Shown: one piece after another, positions 35,875-44,330 of the stretch
Numbering within the stretch: position 1 is the stretch's first letter
How the letters are laid out: each line of letters starts with the position of its first letter
Origin: Oceanomicrobium pacificus
GTDB lineage: Bacteria; Pseudomonadota; Alphaproteobacteria; Rhodobacterales; Rhodobacteraceae
Assembly: GCF_009833495.1 (NCBI RefSeq)
Contig: NZ_WUWG01000001.1
Coordinates: forward strand, 620,001 to 684,000
Direction: 5' to 3'
DNA: 64,000 bases
Notes under the pieces: model-generated
What the model was told of the DNA's origin: nothing
Seen by the model: the letters and a program-made list of their open reading frames with translations, nothing else
The model's database searches: none
Position numbers and translations under genes: made by a program

Positions 35875-36704
35875 ACAATGTCCTGTTCAAGCAATTGGTC
35901 GAAGGCGGCCAGCGCCTCGGGTTCGTCTAGCACCGGCACATGGCCTCGATCCGGCACCGTGACAGCGATCGCGTCAGGGCGGCGCGCCTGCATACGGGCG
36001 AAGGTTTCCGCGCTCAGAATATCGGAATGTTCACCGCGCAGGATGGCCAGCGGGATGCCCGCGAGCGCATCAAACACCGGCCAGATATCGTCCGGCAGGT
36101 CCTGCATCTGCTCCACCAGCGCGTCACGCATTTTCGGATCGTAGGTGATCTCGAGCCCCTCCGGTCCCTGCCGCCACCAGCGGCGCACGAAATGCAGCCA
36201 GCGGTCATGGGTAAAGTCGGGAAAGGCCGGTCCGAATGTCGCGGCCATGCCGCGTGCGGCCTCTTCATGGTCGGCATAGGGCGGATTGTGCCCGACATAG
36301 TCCACGATCCGGTGCAATCCGGTCCGGTCAATCTCCGGACCCACATCATTGAGAAGCACGCCGGCCAGCTTGTCGCGCGCCACCATCGCCAGTGTCATCG
36401 CCACCAGACCGCCCCGCGAGGTGCCAACGACCACCACCCGGTCGAGCCCGAGGTGATCGAGGAAAGCCAGCACATCCTGCGTTTCCTGCCCGATATTGTA
36501 GCTCCGCCAGTCCGGCGCATGGTCGGACCCCATCCGCCCGCGCAAAGTCAGGCGGATGACCCGCGCCCGGTCGTTCACGGCAGCGGTGAATTCGTCGAAA
36601 TCCTCCAGCGAGCGGGTCAGACCCGGCAGACAGAGCACCGGCACCCCTTCGCCCGCCTCCTCCCAGTGCAACCCGATCCCGTCGGGCGTGACGAAGCGGC
36701 TCAC
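35871..36704 (-). CDS. Alpha/beta hydrolase
   Basis: The 277-residue protein has the canonical fold: LCLPGLTRSLEDFDEF near the N-terminus, the nucleophile elbow VVVGTSRGGLVAM (Gly-x-Ser-x-Gly), an Asp in the LRGEHSDILS region, and the catalytic His in VPDRGHVPVLDEPEA. Members hydrolyse esters, C-C bonds or epoxides; haloalkane or carboxylic-ester substrates are not separable here. It is coupled by ATGA overlaps on both sides, to the haloacid dehalogenase upstream and the dehydratase downstream. Confidence 0.9.
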   Translation of the reverse strand: MSRFVTPDGIGLHWEEAGEGVPVLCLPGLTRSLEDFDEFTAAVNDRARVIRLTLRGRMGSDHAPDWRSYNIGQETQDVLAFLDHLGLDRVVVVGTSRGGLVAMTLAMVARDKLAGVLLNDVGPEIDRTGLHRIVDYVGHNPPYADHEEAARGMAATFGPAFPDFTHDRWLHFVRRWWRQGPEGLEITYDPKMRDALVEQMQDLPDDIWPVFDALAGIPLAILRGEHSDILSAETFARMQARRPDAIAVTVPDRGHVPVLDEPEALAAFDQLLEQDIV

Positions 36705-37393
36705 AGGCCGACCTCCGCCAGATCGGGGATCGTGGTCAGGTCCGGCAGTTGCGCGTGCGGGCGCCAGGGCAGGCGGTCGACCGGTTCGCCGGCGCGGTTG
36801 ACCCAGACGGTGCGAAAGCCGAAGCCCGCGGCACCGGCTGCGTCCCAGCCGTTCGAGGACACGAAAAGCACCTCTTCCGGCTCTGTGCCGAACTGCTCGC
36901 CGACCAGCTCGTAGACCTTGCGGTGCGGCTTGAAGACGCCCACGCTCTCCACCGACAGGACCGCATCGAGATGCGCGCCCACGCCGGCGGATTTCACCGC
37001 GCCGTCCAGCATGCCGGGCGAGCCGTTCGACAGGATCGCCACGCGCCGGCCCGATGCCTTGAGCGCGGCCAGCATCTGCGGCACTTCGGGATAGGCGGGC
37101 AGTTCCCAGTAAAGGTCGAGGAGCCGCTGGCGCAGGCTTGCGTCACCATCCAACCCCGCCGCTTCGAGCGCATAGTCCAGCCCGTCTGCCGTCACGTCCC
37201 AGAAATCCGCATGCGCATCGGCGACGGCCCGCAGCCATGTGTATTGCAGCTGTTTCAGCCGCCAGTCCCGGGCGATCTGCGGCCAGGCACCGGCCAGAGC
37301 GTCACGCCCCGGCTCCGCCGCCGCAATCCGCGCGGCAGCCGCCACGTCGAACAGCGTGCCATAGGCATCGAATACGCAGGTGGTGATTGTCAT
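36701..37393 (-). CDS. L-2-haloacid dehalogenase (HAD type II)
   Basis: The 230-residue enzyme has the HAD nucleophile in VFDAYGTLFDV, and the residues that mark true type II dehalogenases: Arg in DWRLKQLQYTWLR, SNGSPGML, the PHRKVYELV Lys and Tyr, and SSNGWDAAGA with Ser, Asn and Asp. It would replace the halogen of L-2-haloacids with hydroxyl. It is the first gene of the four-gene cassette and faces a divergent VOC-RidA pair across 139 bases. The activity is inferred from conserved residues. Confidence 0.9.
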   Translation of the reverse strand: MTITTCVFDAYGTLFDVAAAARIAAAEPGRDALAGAWPQIARDWRLKQLQYTWLRAVADAHADFWDVTADGLDYALEAAGLDGDASLRQRLLDLYWELPAYPEVPQMLAALKASGRRVAILSNGSPGMLDGAVKSAGVGAHLDAVLSVESVGVFKPHRKVYELVGEQFGTEPEEVLFVSSNGWDAAGAAGFGFRTVWVNRAGEPVDRLPWRPHAQLPDLTTIPDLAEVGL

Positions 37394-37532
37394 GCCTCAC
37401 TCCCGTGCCGCTCGTTCCGGTCGCGCCCACTCAACATCGGGCGGCGGCCCTGTGCAAGGCCGGATCAAGCCGCTTGGTGCGACTCATGCGACCCTGCTAG
37501 CGTGGATGTACAAACCAAAGGGGGATCTGAAC

Positions 37533-37919
37533 ATGTCTGACTTGCATGGACGCATACACTGGACGGAACTGATGACCCGCGATGTGCAGGGGGCCATCGA
37601 CTATTACACCAAGGTCTGCGGCTGGTCCGTCGACGGAATGGAGATGCCCGAGGGCATGTATTACGTCGCCAAAAAAGGCGATGACATGGTTGCGGGCATG
37701 ATGAACATGGCCGAGATGCCGGGCATGGAAGATGTCCCGCCGCACTGGTTTTCCTATATCGCGGTCGATGATGTCGACAAGGCGGTCGACCAGACCCGCA
37801 GCGGCGGCGGCACCGTCATGCGCGAGCCGTGGGATGTGGGCGGCGTCGGTCGCATCGCCATCATCAAGGACCCGACCGGCGCCGCGATCGGCCTGATGAC
37901 CCCGTCCGACGACGGATGA
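37533..37919 (+). CDS. VOC family (glyoxalase-like) protein
   Basis: The 128-residue protein begins MSDLHGRIHWTELMTRDVQG and has two glyoxalase-type half-domains, with HWTELMTRD at the start and HWFSYIAVDDVDKAVDQTR in the middle, then RIAIIKDPTGAAIGLM. Metal or substrate binding is likely. The ATG at 37533 follows GGGGGATC; upstream codons are unsupported. It is coupled to the RidA gene by an ATGA overlap. Confidence 0.9.
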   Translation: MSDLHGRIHWTELMTRDVQGAIDYYTKVCGWSVDGMEMPEGMYYVAKKGDDMVAGMMNMAEMPGMEDVPPHWFSYIAVDDVDKAVDQTRSGGGTVMREPWDVGGVGRIAIIKDPTGAAIGLMTPSDDG

Positions 37920-38323
37920 CAGGCCCGCTCTGGGACCGCCAGCGCGTCTCCAACGGCAATCCGATGGAAGATGTGGTGGGGTTCTCGCGCGCGGTGCGGG
38001 TCGGTCCCGTGCTCGCCATCGGCGGCACCGCGCCTGTCGATGCGGACGGGCGCACCGTCGGTCCGGGCGACATGCGGGCGCAGGCCACACGCTGTTTCGA
38101 AATTGCGGATCAGGCGCTCCGCGACGCGGGCAGCGGCTGGGCGCATGTGATCCGCACCCGCCTCCTGCTCACCGATCTCGGCCACTGGAGGGAGGCGGTG
38201 GAGGTCCGGCGCACTTATTGTCTTGATGCCAAACCCGTCGACACGATCATGGGTGTGACCGGGTTCGTGAACCCGGAATGGCTGATCGAGATCGAGGTGG
38301 ACGCGGTCGTGCCACCGGGCTGA
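37916..38323 (+). CDS. RidA family protein
   Basis: The 135-residue protein is a RidA/YjgF/UK114-like member. Family features are AVRVGPVLAIGGTAPVDADG, ALRDAGSGWAHVIRTRLLLTD and the C-terminal WLIEIEVDAVVP. RidA proteins hydrolyse reactive enamines/imines produced by PLP dehydratases, which is notable because a threonine/serine dehydratase lies in the divergent neighbouring cassette. The arginine that binds the carboxylate in classic RidA appears to be present in IRTRL. The start overlaps the VOC stop. Confidence 0.9.
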   Translation: MTGPLWDRQRVSNGNPMEDVVGFSRAVRVGPVLAIGGTAPVDADGRTVGPGDMRAQATRCFEIADQALRDAGSGWAHVIRTRLLLTDLGHWREAVEVRRTYCLDAKPVDTIMGVTGFVNPEWLIEIEVDAVVPPG

Positions 38324-38344
38324 GGGTGCAGACCCGGCGTCCCG

Positions 38345-38374
38345 AATAGAAACGGCCCGGCAGAAGCCGGGCCG
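38345..38374 (-). terminator. Intrinsic terminator after fabI
   Basis: CGGCCCGGC (38353-38361) and GCCGGGCCG (38366-38374) form a perfect nine-base stem with a four-base loop. On the minus strand it is followed by TTTCTATT, fitting fabI termination; the plus-strand side lacks a U-tract. It lies between convergent RidA and fabI. Confidence 0.8.
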
Positions 38375-38406
38375 CATGTCGATCTGGTGGGGCCTGTCAG
38401 ACGGCG

Positions 38407-39198
38407 TCAGAGGTTCTCCGGCTGCGCCATCCCGAGCACATGGTAGCCGCCATCCACATGGATGATCTCGCCCGTGGTGCTGGCTGACAGGTCGGACAAG
38501 AGGTAGACCGCCGCGCCTCCGACATCTTCCAAAGCCGCATTGGACCGCAGGGGCGCGTTGGCTTCGGTCGCGCGATAGGTCTTGCGCGCGCCGCCGATCG
38601 CTGCGCCGGCCAATGTCTTCATCGGGCCGGGGCTGATCGCGTTGACCCGCACATGCTGCGGCCCGAGATCGTTTGCAAGGTAGCGCACCGAGCTTTCCAG
38701 CGCCGATTTGGCCACGCCCATGACATTGTAGAAGGGCGTCACCTTTTGCGACCCCTGGAAGGTCAGGGTGATGACCGAACCACCGCTTTCGGGCATCAAT
38801 TCCACCGCGCGGCGGGTCAGGTCGATGAAGGAATAGCAGGAAATGTCGAGCGACCGGGCAAAGTTTGCCCGGCTCGTGTTCACGAACCGCCCCGTCAGTT
38901 CCTCCTTGTCGGAAAAGGCAATCGCGTGGACAAGGAAATCAAGCCCGCCCCACCGGTCCTTCAGCGTGTCGAAGGCCCGGTCGAGCGACGCCTCGTCCTG
39001 CACATCGGCATCCAGCACGATATCGGAGCCAAGGCTCTCGGCCAGCGGCTTGACCCGCTTGCCGAACGCCTCGCCCTGATAGGTGAAGGCCAGTTCGGCC
39101 CCCTGTCCGGCAAGCGCCTTCGCGATGCCCCAGGCGATGGATCGGTCATTGGCCACGCCGGTGACCAAACCCCGTTTTCCCTTCATCAGATCCGCCAT
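38407..39198 (-). CDS. fabI: Enoyl-ACP reductase (NADH)
   Basis: The 263-residue short-chain dehydrogenase performs the last reduction in each fatty acid elongation cycle. It has GLVTGVANDRSIAWGIAKA for NADH binding and the catalytic Tyr and Lys spaced six residues apart in FYNVMGVAKSALE. Sensitivity to triclosan-type inhibitors is expected for the family. It is the last gene of fabA-fabB-fabI, after a 47-base gap from fabB. Confidence 0.97.
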   Translation of the reverse strand: MADLMKGKRGLVTGVANDRSIAWGIAKALAGQGAELAFTYQGEAFGKRVKPLAESLGSDIVLDADVQDEASLDRAFDTLKDRWGGLDFLVHAIAFSDKEELTGRFVNTSRANFARSLDISCYSFIDLTRRAVELMPESGGSVITLTFQGSQKVTPFYNVMGVAKSALESSVRYLANDLGPQHVRVNAISPGPMKTLAGAAIGGARKTYRATEANAPLRSNAALEDVGGAAVYLLSDLSASTTGEIIHVDGGYHVLGMAQPENL

Positions 39199-39245
39199 GT
39201 CCCTCAGCCTTTCCGGTCTTCTGTGCCGTGTTGCGCTTGGTGGTC

Positions 39246-40472
39246 TCAGTCTTCGTATTTGCTCATCGCCAGCGTCGCGTTGGTGCCGCCGAAGCCGAAG
39301 CTGTTGGAGATCACCGTGTCGAAAGCGACATTGTCACGCCGCTCGGTGACGATTTCCTCCGGCTTCAAGGCCGGGTCGAGCTCGGTGACGTTGGCCGAGG
39401 CCGCGATGAACCCGTCACGCATCATCAGCAGGCTGTAGATCGCCTCCTGCACGCCGGTCGCGCCCAGCGAGTGGCCGGTGAGCGACTTGGTGGACGAGAT
39501 CGGCGGCACATTGTCCGCGCCGAAGACGCGGCGCACCGCCTCCACTTCCGTCACATCGCCCGCAGGCGTGGAGGTGCCATGCGCGTTGATGTAGCTGACC
39601 TTGCGGTCGCCGATGGTGGACAGGGCAAGCTTCATCGAACGCTCGCCGCCCTCGCCCGACGGGGCGACCATGTCATAGCCGTCCGAGGTCGCGCCATAGC
39701 CCGTCACCTCAGCATAGATCTTGGCGCCGCGCGCCTTGGCATGCTCCAGCTCTTCGAGCACGACGACACCGCCGCCACCGGCGATCACGAACCCGTCGCG
39801 GGTCGCATCGAAGGGGCGCGAGGCCGTCTCGGGCGTGTCGTTGTACTTGGACGACATGGCGCCCATCGCGTCGAAGAGGCAGGACAGGGTCCAGTCCAGT
39901 TCCTCGCCGCCGCCGGCAAAGACGATATCCTGCTTGCCGAACTGGATCTGCTCCACGCCATTGCCGATGCAATGGGCCGAGGTCGAACAGGCCGAGGTGA
40001 TCGAATAGTTCACACCCTTGATCTTGAAGGGCGTCGCCAGACAGGCCGAGTTGGTCGAGGACATGCAGCGGGTCACCATGAAGGGCCCCATGCGCTTCGG
40101 CGCGCCTTTCTCCACCACGATCTTGTGCGCGTCGAAGAAGTTGCGGGTGGACGGTCCGCCCGACCCCATCACGAGGCCGGTGCGCTCGTTGGACACGTCG
40201 CTCTCTTCCAGCCCGCTATCCTCGATCGCCTGCTGCATGGCCAGGAAGTTGTAGGCCGCCCCGTCGCCCATGAAGCGCAACTGGCGCTTGTCGATATTCT
40301 CCGCCAGATCGATATCCGGCGCGCCATGCACCTGACAGCGGAACCCGTGCTCGGCATAATCGGGCGCGAAAACGATCCCCGACTTGCCGGCCTTGAGCGC
40401 GTCCGCGACCTCTTCCTGATTGTTTCCGATCGAGGAAATGATCCCGATCCCGGTAATGACGACTCGCCGCAT
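39246..40472 (-). CDS. fabB: Beta-ketoacyl-ACP synthase I
   Basis: The 408-residue condensing enzyme has the catalytic Cys in [13 protein letters not shown], and His residues in [10 protein letters not shown] and [13 protein letters not shown]. FabB elongates cis-3-decenoyl-ACP made by FabA, so the pair confers anaerobic unsaturated fatty acid synthesis. It lies 40 bases after fabA. Confidence 0.97.
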   Translation of the reverse strand: MRRVVITGIGIISSIGNNQEEVADALKAGKSGIVFAPDYAEHGFRCQVHGAPDIDLAENIDKRQLRFMGDGAAYNFLAMQQAIEDSGLEESDVSNERTGLVMGSGGPSTRNFFDAHKIVVEKGAPKRMGPFMVTRCMSSTNSACLATPFKIKGVNYSITSACSTSAHCIGNGVEQIQFGKQDIVFAGGGEELDWTLSCLFDAMGAMSSKYNDTPETASRPFDATRDGFVIAGGGGVVVLEELEHAKARGAKIYAEVTGYGATSDGYDMVAPSGEGGERSMKLALSTIGDRKVSYINAHGTSTPAGDVTEVEAVRRVFGADNVPPISSTKSLTGHSLGATGVQEAIYSLLMMRDGFIAASANVTELDPALKPEEIVTERRDNVAFDTVISNSFGFGGTNATLAMSKYED

Positions 40473-40512
40473 CCTGGGCTCCTGTCCTAAGTCTGTGTCC
40501 GTCCGGCCTGCT

Positions 40513-41019
40513 TCACTCCTGGAAGAGGCCGACCTTCATGTCCGTGGTGGTATATATGGTTTCGCCATCGGCTTTCATAACCCCGTTGGCCATGCCGAGT
40601 TTCAGCTTGCGGTCGATGACGCGGGTGAAATCCACATGATAGGTGACGAGTTTCACGTCCGGCGTGACCATGCCGGTGAACTTGACCTCGCCCACGCCCA
40701 GCGCACGGCCCTTGCCCTGCATGCCGCGCCAGCCAAGGTTGAAACCGGTCAACTGCCAGAGCGCGTCGAGGCCGAGGCAGCCCGGCATTACCGGATCGCC
40801 GAGGAAATGGCACGCGAAGAACCAGAGGTCCGGCTTGATGTCGAATTCGGCCACCACATGGCCCTTGCCATGCTCGCCGCCATCCGCGGAAATCTCGGTC
40901 ACGCGATCCATCATCAGCATCGGCGGCGCCGGCAGCTGCGGGTTGCCCGGGCCGAACATCTCGCCCCGTGCGCATTGCATCAGACCTTCGTAATCGATGC
41001 TGGTGGGACGATCGGACAT
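40513..41019 (-). CDS. fabA: 3-hydroxydecanoyl-ACP dehydratase/isomerase
   Basis: The 168-residue enzyme dehydrates 3-hydroxydecanoyl-ACP and isomerises trans-2 to cis-3-decenoyl-ACP, the branch point for unsaturated fatty acids. The catalytic His is in [15 protein letters not shown] and the Asp in [12 protein letters not shown] ribosome binding site AGGAG sits eight bases before the ATG. It begins the fabA-fabB-fabI operon, divergent from irr. Confidence 0.97.
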   Translation of the reverse strand: MSDRPTSIDYEGLMQCARGEMFGPGNPQLPAPPMLMMDRVTEISADGGEHGKGHVVAEFDIKPDLWFFACHFLGDPVMPGCLGLDALWQLTGFNLGWRGMQGKGRALGVGEVKFTGMVTPDVKLVTYHVDFTRVIDRKLKLGMANGVMKADGETIYTTTDMKVGLFQE

Positions 41020-41246
41020 GGGCTCTGCTCCTGCTTATCTCGTGATCGGACACCCCTATCACCCCGCCGTGACAGGGCGCAATAGCGGCCGGATGTGCCT
41101 GCGACCGCGCCACAGGTTCACCTCCGCGTCAAAATCGCATAATCTGCTGCGAAAGTCGCGCAGAAGGCGGTGCGGGCCGGTCCCGTGCCGGGTCCGGTGT
41201 CGCGGCGACCGCCACGGACCGGCAGGCGATGGAAGGGAGGGCCTGA

Positions 41247-41687
41247 ATGACCGACATGCATGCGAAACGCTCCGGCGACAGCACCCGCCTTGCCTCGGCG
41301 TGGCTCGTGAATGCCGGTCTGCGCCCGACGCGCCAGCGCCTGGCGCTTGCCGAACTTCTGGTCGGCGACGGGCAGAACCGCCATGTCTCCGCCGAAAGCC
41401 TCTATGAGGCCGCGCAGGACAGCGAAACGCCCGTGTCGCTTGCCACGGTCTACAACACGCTGCGCACCTTCTGTGATGTCGGGATCATGCGCGAGATCGC
41501 GATCGAGGGCACACGCTCCTATTTCGACACGCGCATGGACGCGCATGACCATTATTTCTGGGAAGATGAAAACCTGCTGACGGACGCGCCGGCGGGTGCC
41601 GTGCAGATCCACCAGATGATGGACGCGCCCGCGGGCACCGAGATTGCGAAGATCGAGGTCGTGATCCGCCTGCGCCGCAAGGGCTGA
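41247..41687 (+). CDS. irr: Iron response regulator Irr (Fur family)
   Basis: The 146-residue Fur-family protein has the winged-helix region (AGLRPTRQRLALAELLV, SLATVYNTLRTF) and the HDHYFWEDENLLTD motif in place of the HHH heme/metal site of Bradyrhizobium Irr. Irr senses heme status and regulates iron-linked genes; most alphaproteobacteria carry it in place of Fur. The N-terminal heme regulatory motif (GCPWHD) of Bradyrhizobium is absent. It is divergent from fabA; the 227-base gap contains TTCACC and CATAAT (spacer 15) as a weak plus-strand promoter. Confidence 0.92.
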   Translation: MTDMHAKRSGDSTRLASAWLVNAGLRPTRQRLALAELLVGDGQNRHVSAESLYEAAQDSETPVSLATVYNTLRTFCDVGIMREIAIEGTRSYFDTRMDAHDHYFWEDENLLTDAPAGAVQIHQMMDAPAGTEIAKIEVVIRLRRKG

Positions 41688-41712
41688 ACCCGAAGCGGCG
41701 CGTCGCGCCCGC

Positions 41713-42426
41713 CTATTTCTCGAACGTCTCGCCCGGATCAACGCCCCAGATGGCGGCCTTCTCGATCCAGCCGTCGATGCCCTCCGCCCGCACCGAACAC
41801 CAGTCCCGGTCACAGGATTGAAGCCGCAGGAGCGCGCCCTGTTCGGCAAGCGCCACCGGCGTGCCGCCCTGCCCCGGCTGGGACAGGATCTGCTGACCGT
41901 CGCGCAAAACGATGGCGCTGCGGGTGCCGCTCAGAAGCGCATAGTGGATCCAGCCGCCGGCCCCGTCCACGTCCACGATCCGCCGCCAGTGCCCGTATTC
42001 ACCGGTGATCCGCACCGGCGTGTTTCGGTGCCGGAAAATCCAGTCGACCCGATGCGCGCGGCTCGGACCGCGGCGGACATTGGCGCGCGAGGATTTGACC
42101 GACACATAGCGCGGCATCGGCAGGTTGGTGACGGGACCGCGCGTCGGCGCCGTTTCGGCCGGAGCGGTCGCGGCGTCGGCAGACCCGTCCGACTCGGGCC
42201 GTGCGATCGGGCGGGTCTCGGGCGCGGTCTCCGCCGCAGGTGCCGCGGCCTGCGTGTCGGATTGGGCGGACGCAGAGGCACCGCACATCCCGGCAAACGC
42301 AACCGCGCACAGCGCGGCCACCGCCAGACTGCCGCGACTGATCGTCCCGCTCCTTCGATCTGGATTTGCCCCCGTGGCCCCCGCATTGCTGCGGCATACG
42401 CTGCCCGACGCACACGACTGTTTCAC
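41713..42426 (-). CDS. Secreted bacterial SH3-domain protein
   Basis: The annotated frame (GTG at 42426, 237 residues) contains a signal-peptide-like hydrophobic segment at about residues 29-55, a Pro/Ala/Glu-rich linker, and two SH3_4-type repeats (RYVSVKSSRANVRRGPS and IVLRDGQQILSQ), ending in IEGWIEKAAIWGVD-like sequence. SH3 domains of this kind bind peptidoglycan or act in envelope sensing. The start is uncertain: no ATG, GTG or TTG lies between the GTG and the signal peptide, but AAGGAG occurs six to seven bases before an in-frame ATC at 42342 that would give a perfect signal peptide. Confidence 0.85.
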   Translation of the reverse strand: MKQSCASGSVCRSNAGATGANPDRRSGTISRGSLAVAALCAVAFAGMCGASASAQSDTQAAAPAAETAPETRPIARPESDGSADAATAPAETAPTRGPVTNLPMPRYVSVKSSRANVRRGPSRAHRVDWIFRHRNTPVRITGEYGHWRRIVDVDGAGGWIHYALLSGTRSAIVLRDGQQILSQPGQGGTPVALAEQGALLRLQSCDRDWCSVRAEGIDGWIEKAAIWGVDPGETFEK

Positions 42427-42549
42427 GCGACCCTGCTTCCCCTGGCTGCCTCTGCTGCTTGTGCCGGATTTTCGGGTTTTATGCCCCGCCCGGTCTGACT
42501 ATGCTGGCATCCTAGCAGACCCGGCACATCAGGTGAATCAGGAAAGATC

Positions 42550-43536
42550 ATGGCCGCTTCGCGACCCAAGGTGATTGTGACCCGGCGCCTGCCGGAACCC
42601 GTCGAAACGCGCATGCGCGAACTGTTCGACGTCGAATTGAACGACAGCGACACGCCGATGACGCGTGAAGCTCTGGCCGACGCGATGGCGCGGGCCGATG
42701 TGCTGGTGCCCACCCTGACCGACCGGATCGACCAGGCGTTGCTGGCACAGGCCGGTGACGGGCTGAAACTGATCGCCAATTTCGGCGCGGGGTTCGACCA
42801 TATCGACGTGCAGACCGCGCTGCAGCGCGGCATTCTCGTGTCCAACACGCCCGGCGTGCTCACCGATGACACGGCCGACATGGCCATGGCGCTGATCCTC
42901 GGCGTGCCGCGCCGGCTGAAGGAAGGCGCGATGCTGATGCGCTATGGCGACTGGGAGGGCTGGTCGCCCACGGCCCTTCTGGGCCACCGGATCACCGGCA
43001 AGCGGCTCGGCATCCTCGGCATGGGGCGGATCGGGCAGGCCGTGGCGCGGCGCGCCCGCGCCTTCGGGTTGCAGATCCACTATCACAACCGCAAGCGCCT
43101 GCGCCCCGAGATCGAGGCGGAACTGGAAGCCACCTACTGGGAAAGCCTCGACCAGATGCTGGCGCGGGTGGACATCCTGTCGGTCAACGCCCCGCATACG
43201 CCGAGCACCTTCCACCTGCTCAATGCCCGCCGCCTGCAACTGATGAAGCCGACGGCCTATATCGTGAACACGTCGCGCGGCGAGGTGATCGACGAGAATG
43301 CGCTGACCCGCATGCTGCGGGCGGGCCAGATCGCAGGGGCGGGCCTCGATGTCTACGAGCACGGGGCCAGCGTCAATCCGCGGTTGCGCGAACTCGACAA
43401 TGTCCTTCTGCTGCCGCACATGAGTTCCGCGACCGAGGAAAGCCGCGTCGAGATGGGCGAGAAGGTGATCGTCAACATCAAGACCTTCGCCGATGGCCAC
43501 CGACCGCCGGATCAGGTCGTGCCGGCGATGCTCTGA
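42550..43536 (+). CDS. D-glycerate / 2-hydroxyacid dehydrogenase
   Basis: The 328-residue NAD(P)-dependent enzyme has the Rossmann motif GILGMGRIGQAVARRARAFG, catalytic Arg in NTSRGEVIDENAL, Glu in AGAGLDVYEHG and His in LPHMSSATEESR. The family reduces hydroxypyruvate or glyoxylate, or oxidises D-glycerate. It is divergent from the SH3 gene and followed by the PAP2 gene after 17 bases, so the two may be cotranscribed. Precise substrate unproven. Confidence 0.92.
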   Translation: MAASRPKVIVTRRLPEPVETRMRELFDVELNDSDTPMTREALADAMARADVLVPTLTDRIDQALLAQAGDGLKLIANFGAGFDHIDVQTALQRGILVSNTPGVLTDDTADMAMALILGVPRRLKEGAMLMRYGDWEGWSPTALLGHRITGKRLGILGMGRIGQAVARRARAFGLQIHYHNRKRLRPEIEAELEATYWESLDQMLARVDILSVNAPHTPSTFHLLNARRLQLMKPTAYIVNTSRGEVIDENALTRMLRAGQIAGAGLDVYEHGASVNPRLRELDNVLLLPHMSSATEESRVEMGEKVIVNIKTFADGHRPPDQVVPAML

Positions 43537-43553
43537 CAGCGCAGCGCCACCTG

Positions 43554-44318
43554 ATGCAGCACCATCTCGACAGCCTCGCCCGCGCCGCCGTGATCGCGGG
43601 ACTTCTGGCCGCGTGTCTCTTCCTTGCCCTGCCGCAGATCGACATAGCTGTCGCGCGGCTCTTCTACCGGGAGGGCGCGGGCTTTCCGGTCGCCACCGCC
43701 GGATGGGCCGAACATCTGCGCGCCATTTTCGGCTGGGCCATGGGGCTGACCATCGCGGCAGCGCTCGCGCTGTTCCTGCGCGCCTGCCTGCGCCCGACCA
43801 ACATTCCGGCGCGGCTCTGGGGCTTAGTGCTGCTGGCCTTCACCATCGGCCCCGGCCTGATCGTCAACGTGATCCTGAAGAACAATTGGGGCCGCGCCCG
43901 TCCCGCCGACGTGGAAGCGTTCGGCGGAGAGTTGCGCTTCACGCCGCCGATCGTGATGAGCGACCAGTGCGGGCACAATTGCTCCTTCGTCTCCGGAGAA
44001 GGCTCGGGCATCGCGACGCTCTGCCTGCTCGCGGTGATCGTGATCGCGCCGATGCTGGCAACGCGCAGCGCGAAACTCTGGCTGGTCGCCGGCGCGACGG
44101 GTCTGACCCTGCTCGGCGCGGGCCTGCGGGTGTTGAAGGGTCGGCATTTCCTGTCCGACACGATCTTTGCCGTGGTCATCGCGACCATTGTCATCTGGGC
44201 GCTCTACCGGCTGATGAAGATCGAAGCGCTGATGCCGCGCCTGACATGGGCCGCGCTCAAGGGGGATCTGGCCGGATTCTGGCGCGATCTGGCGCGACTG
44301 GTGCCGCGACGCGGCTGA
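43554..44318 (+). CDS. PAP2-superfamily membrane phosphatase with altered second motif
   Basis: The 254-residue protein has about six helices and PAP2 acid phosphatase motifs: KNNWGRARP (residues 109-117), a second motif SFVSGEGS (144-151), and GLRVLKGRHFLSD (190-202) with the catalytic His198 and Asp202. In most PAP2 enzymes the second motif is PSGH; here Glu149 replaces the His. The fold acts on lipid phosphates such as undecaprenyl or lipid A phosphates. Loss of one catalytic His may shift or weaken activity, though third-motif residues remain. Confidence 0.88.
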   Translation: MQHHLDSLARAAVIAGLLAACLFLALPQIDIAVARLFYREGAGFPVATAGWAEHLRAIFGWAMGLTIAAALALFLRACLRPTNIPARLWGLVLLAFTIGPGLIVNVILKNNWGRARPADVEAFGGELRFTPPIVMSDQCGHNCSFVSGEGSGIATLCLLAVIVIAPMLATRSAKLWLVAGATGLTLLGAGLRVLKGRHFLSDTIFAVVIATIVIWALYRLMKIEALMPRLTWAALKGDLAGFWRDLARLVPRRG

Positions 44319-44330
44319 GGCAGGTCGCCC

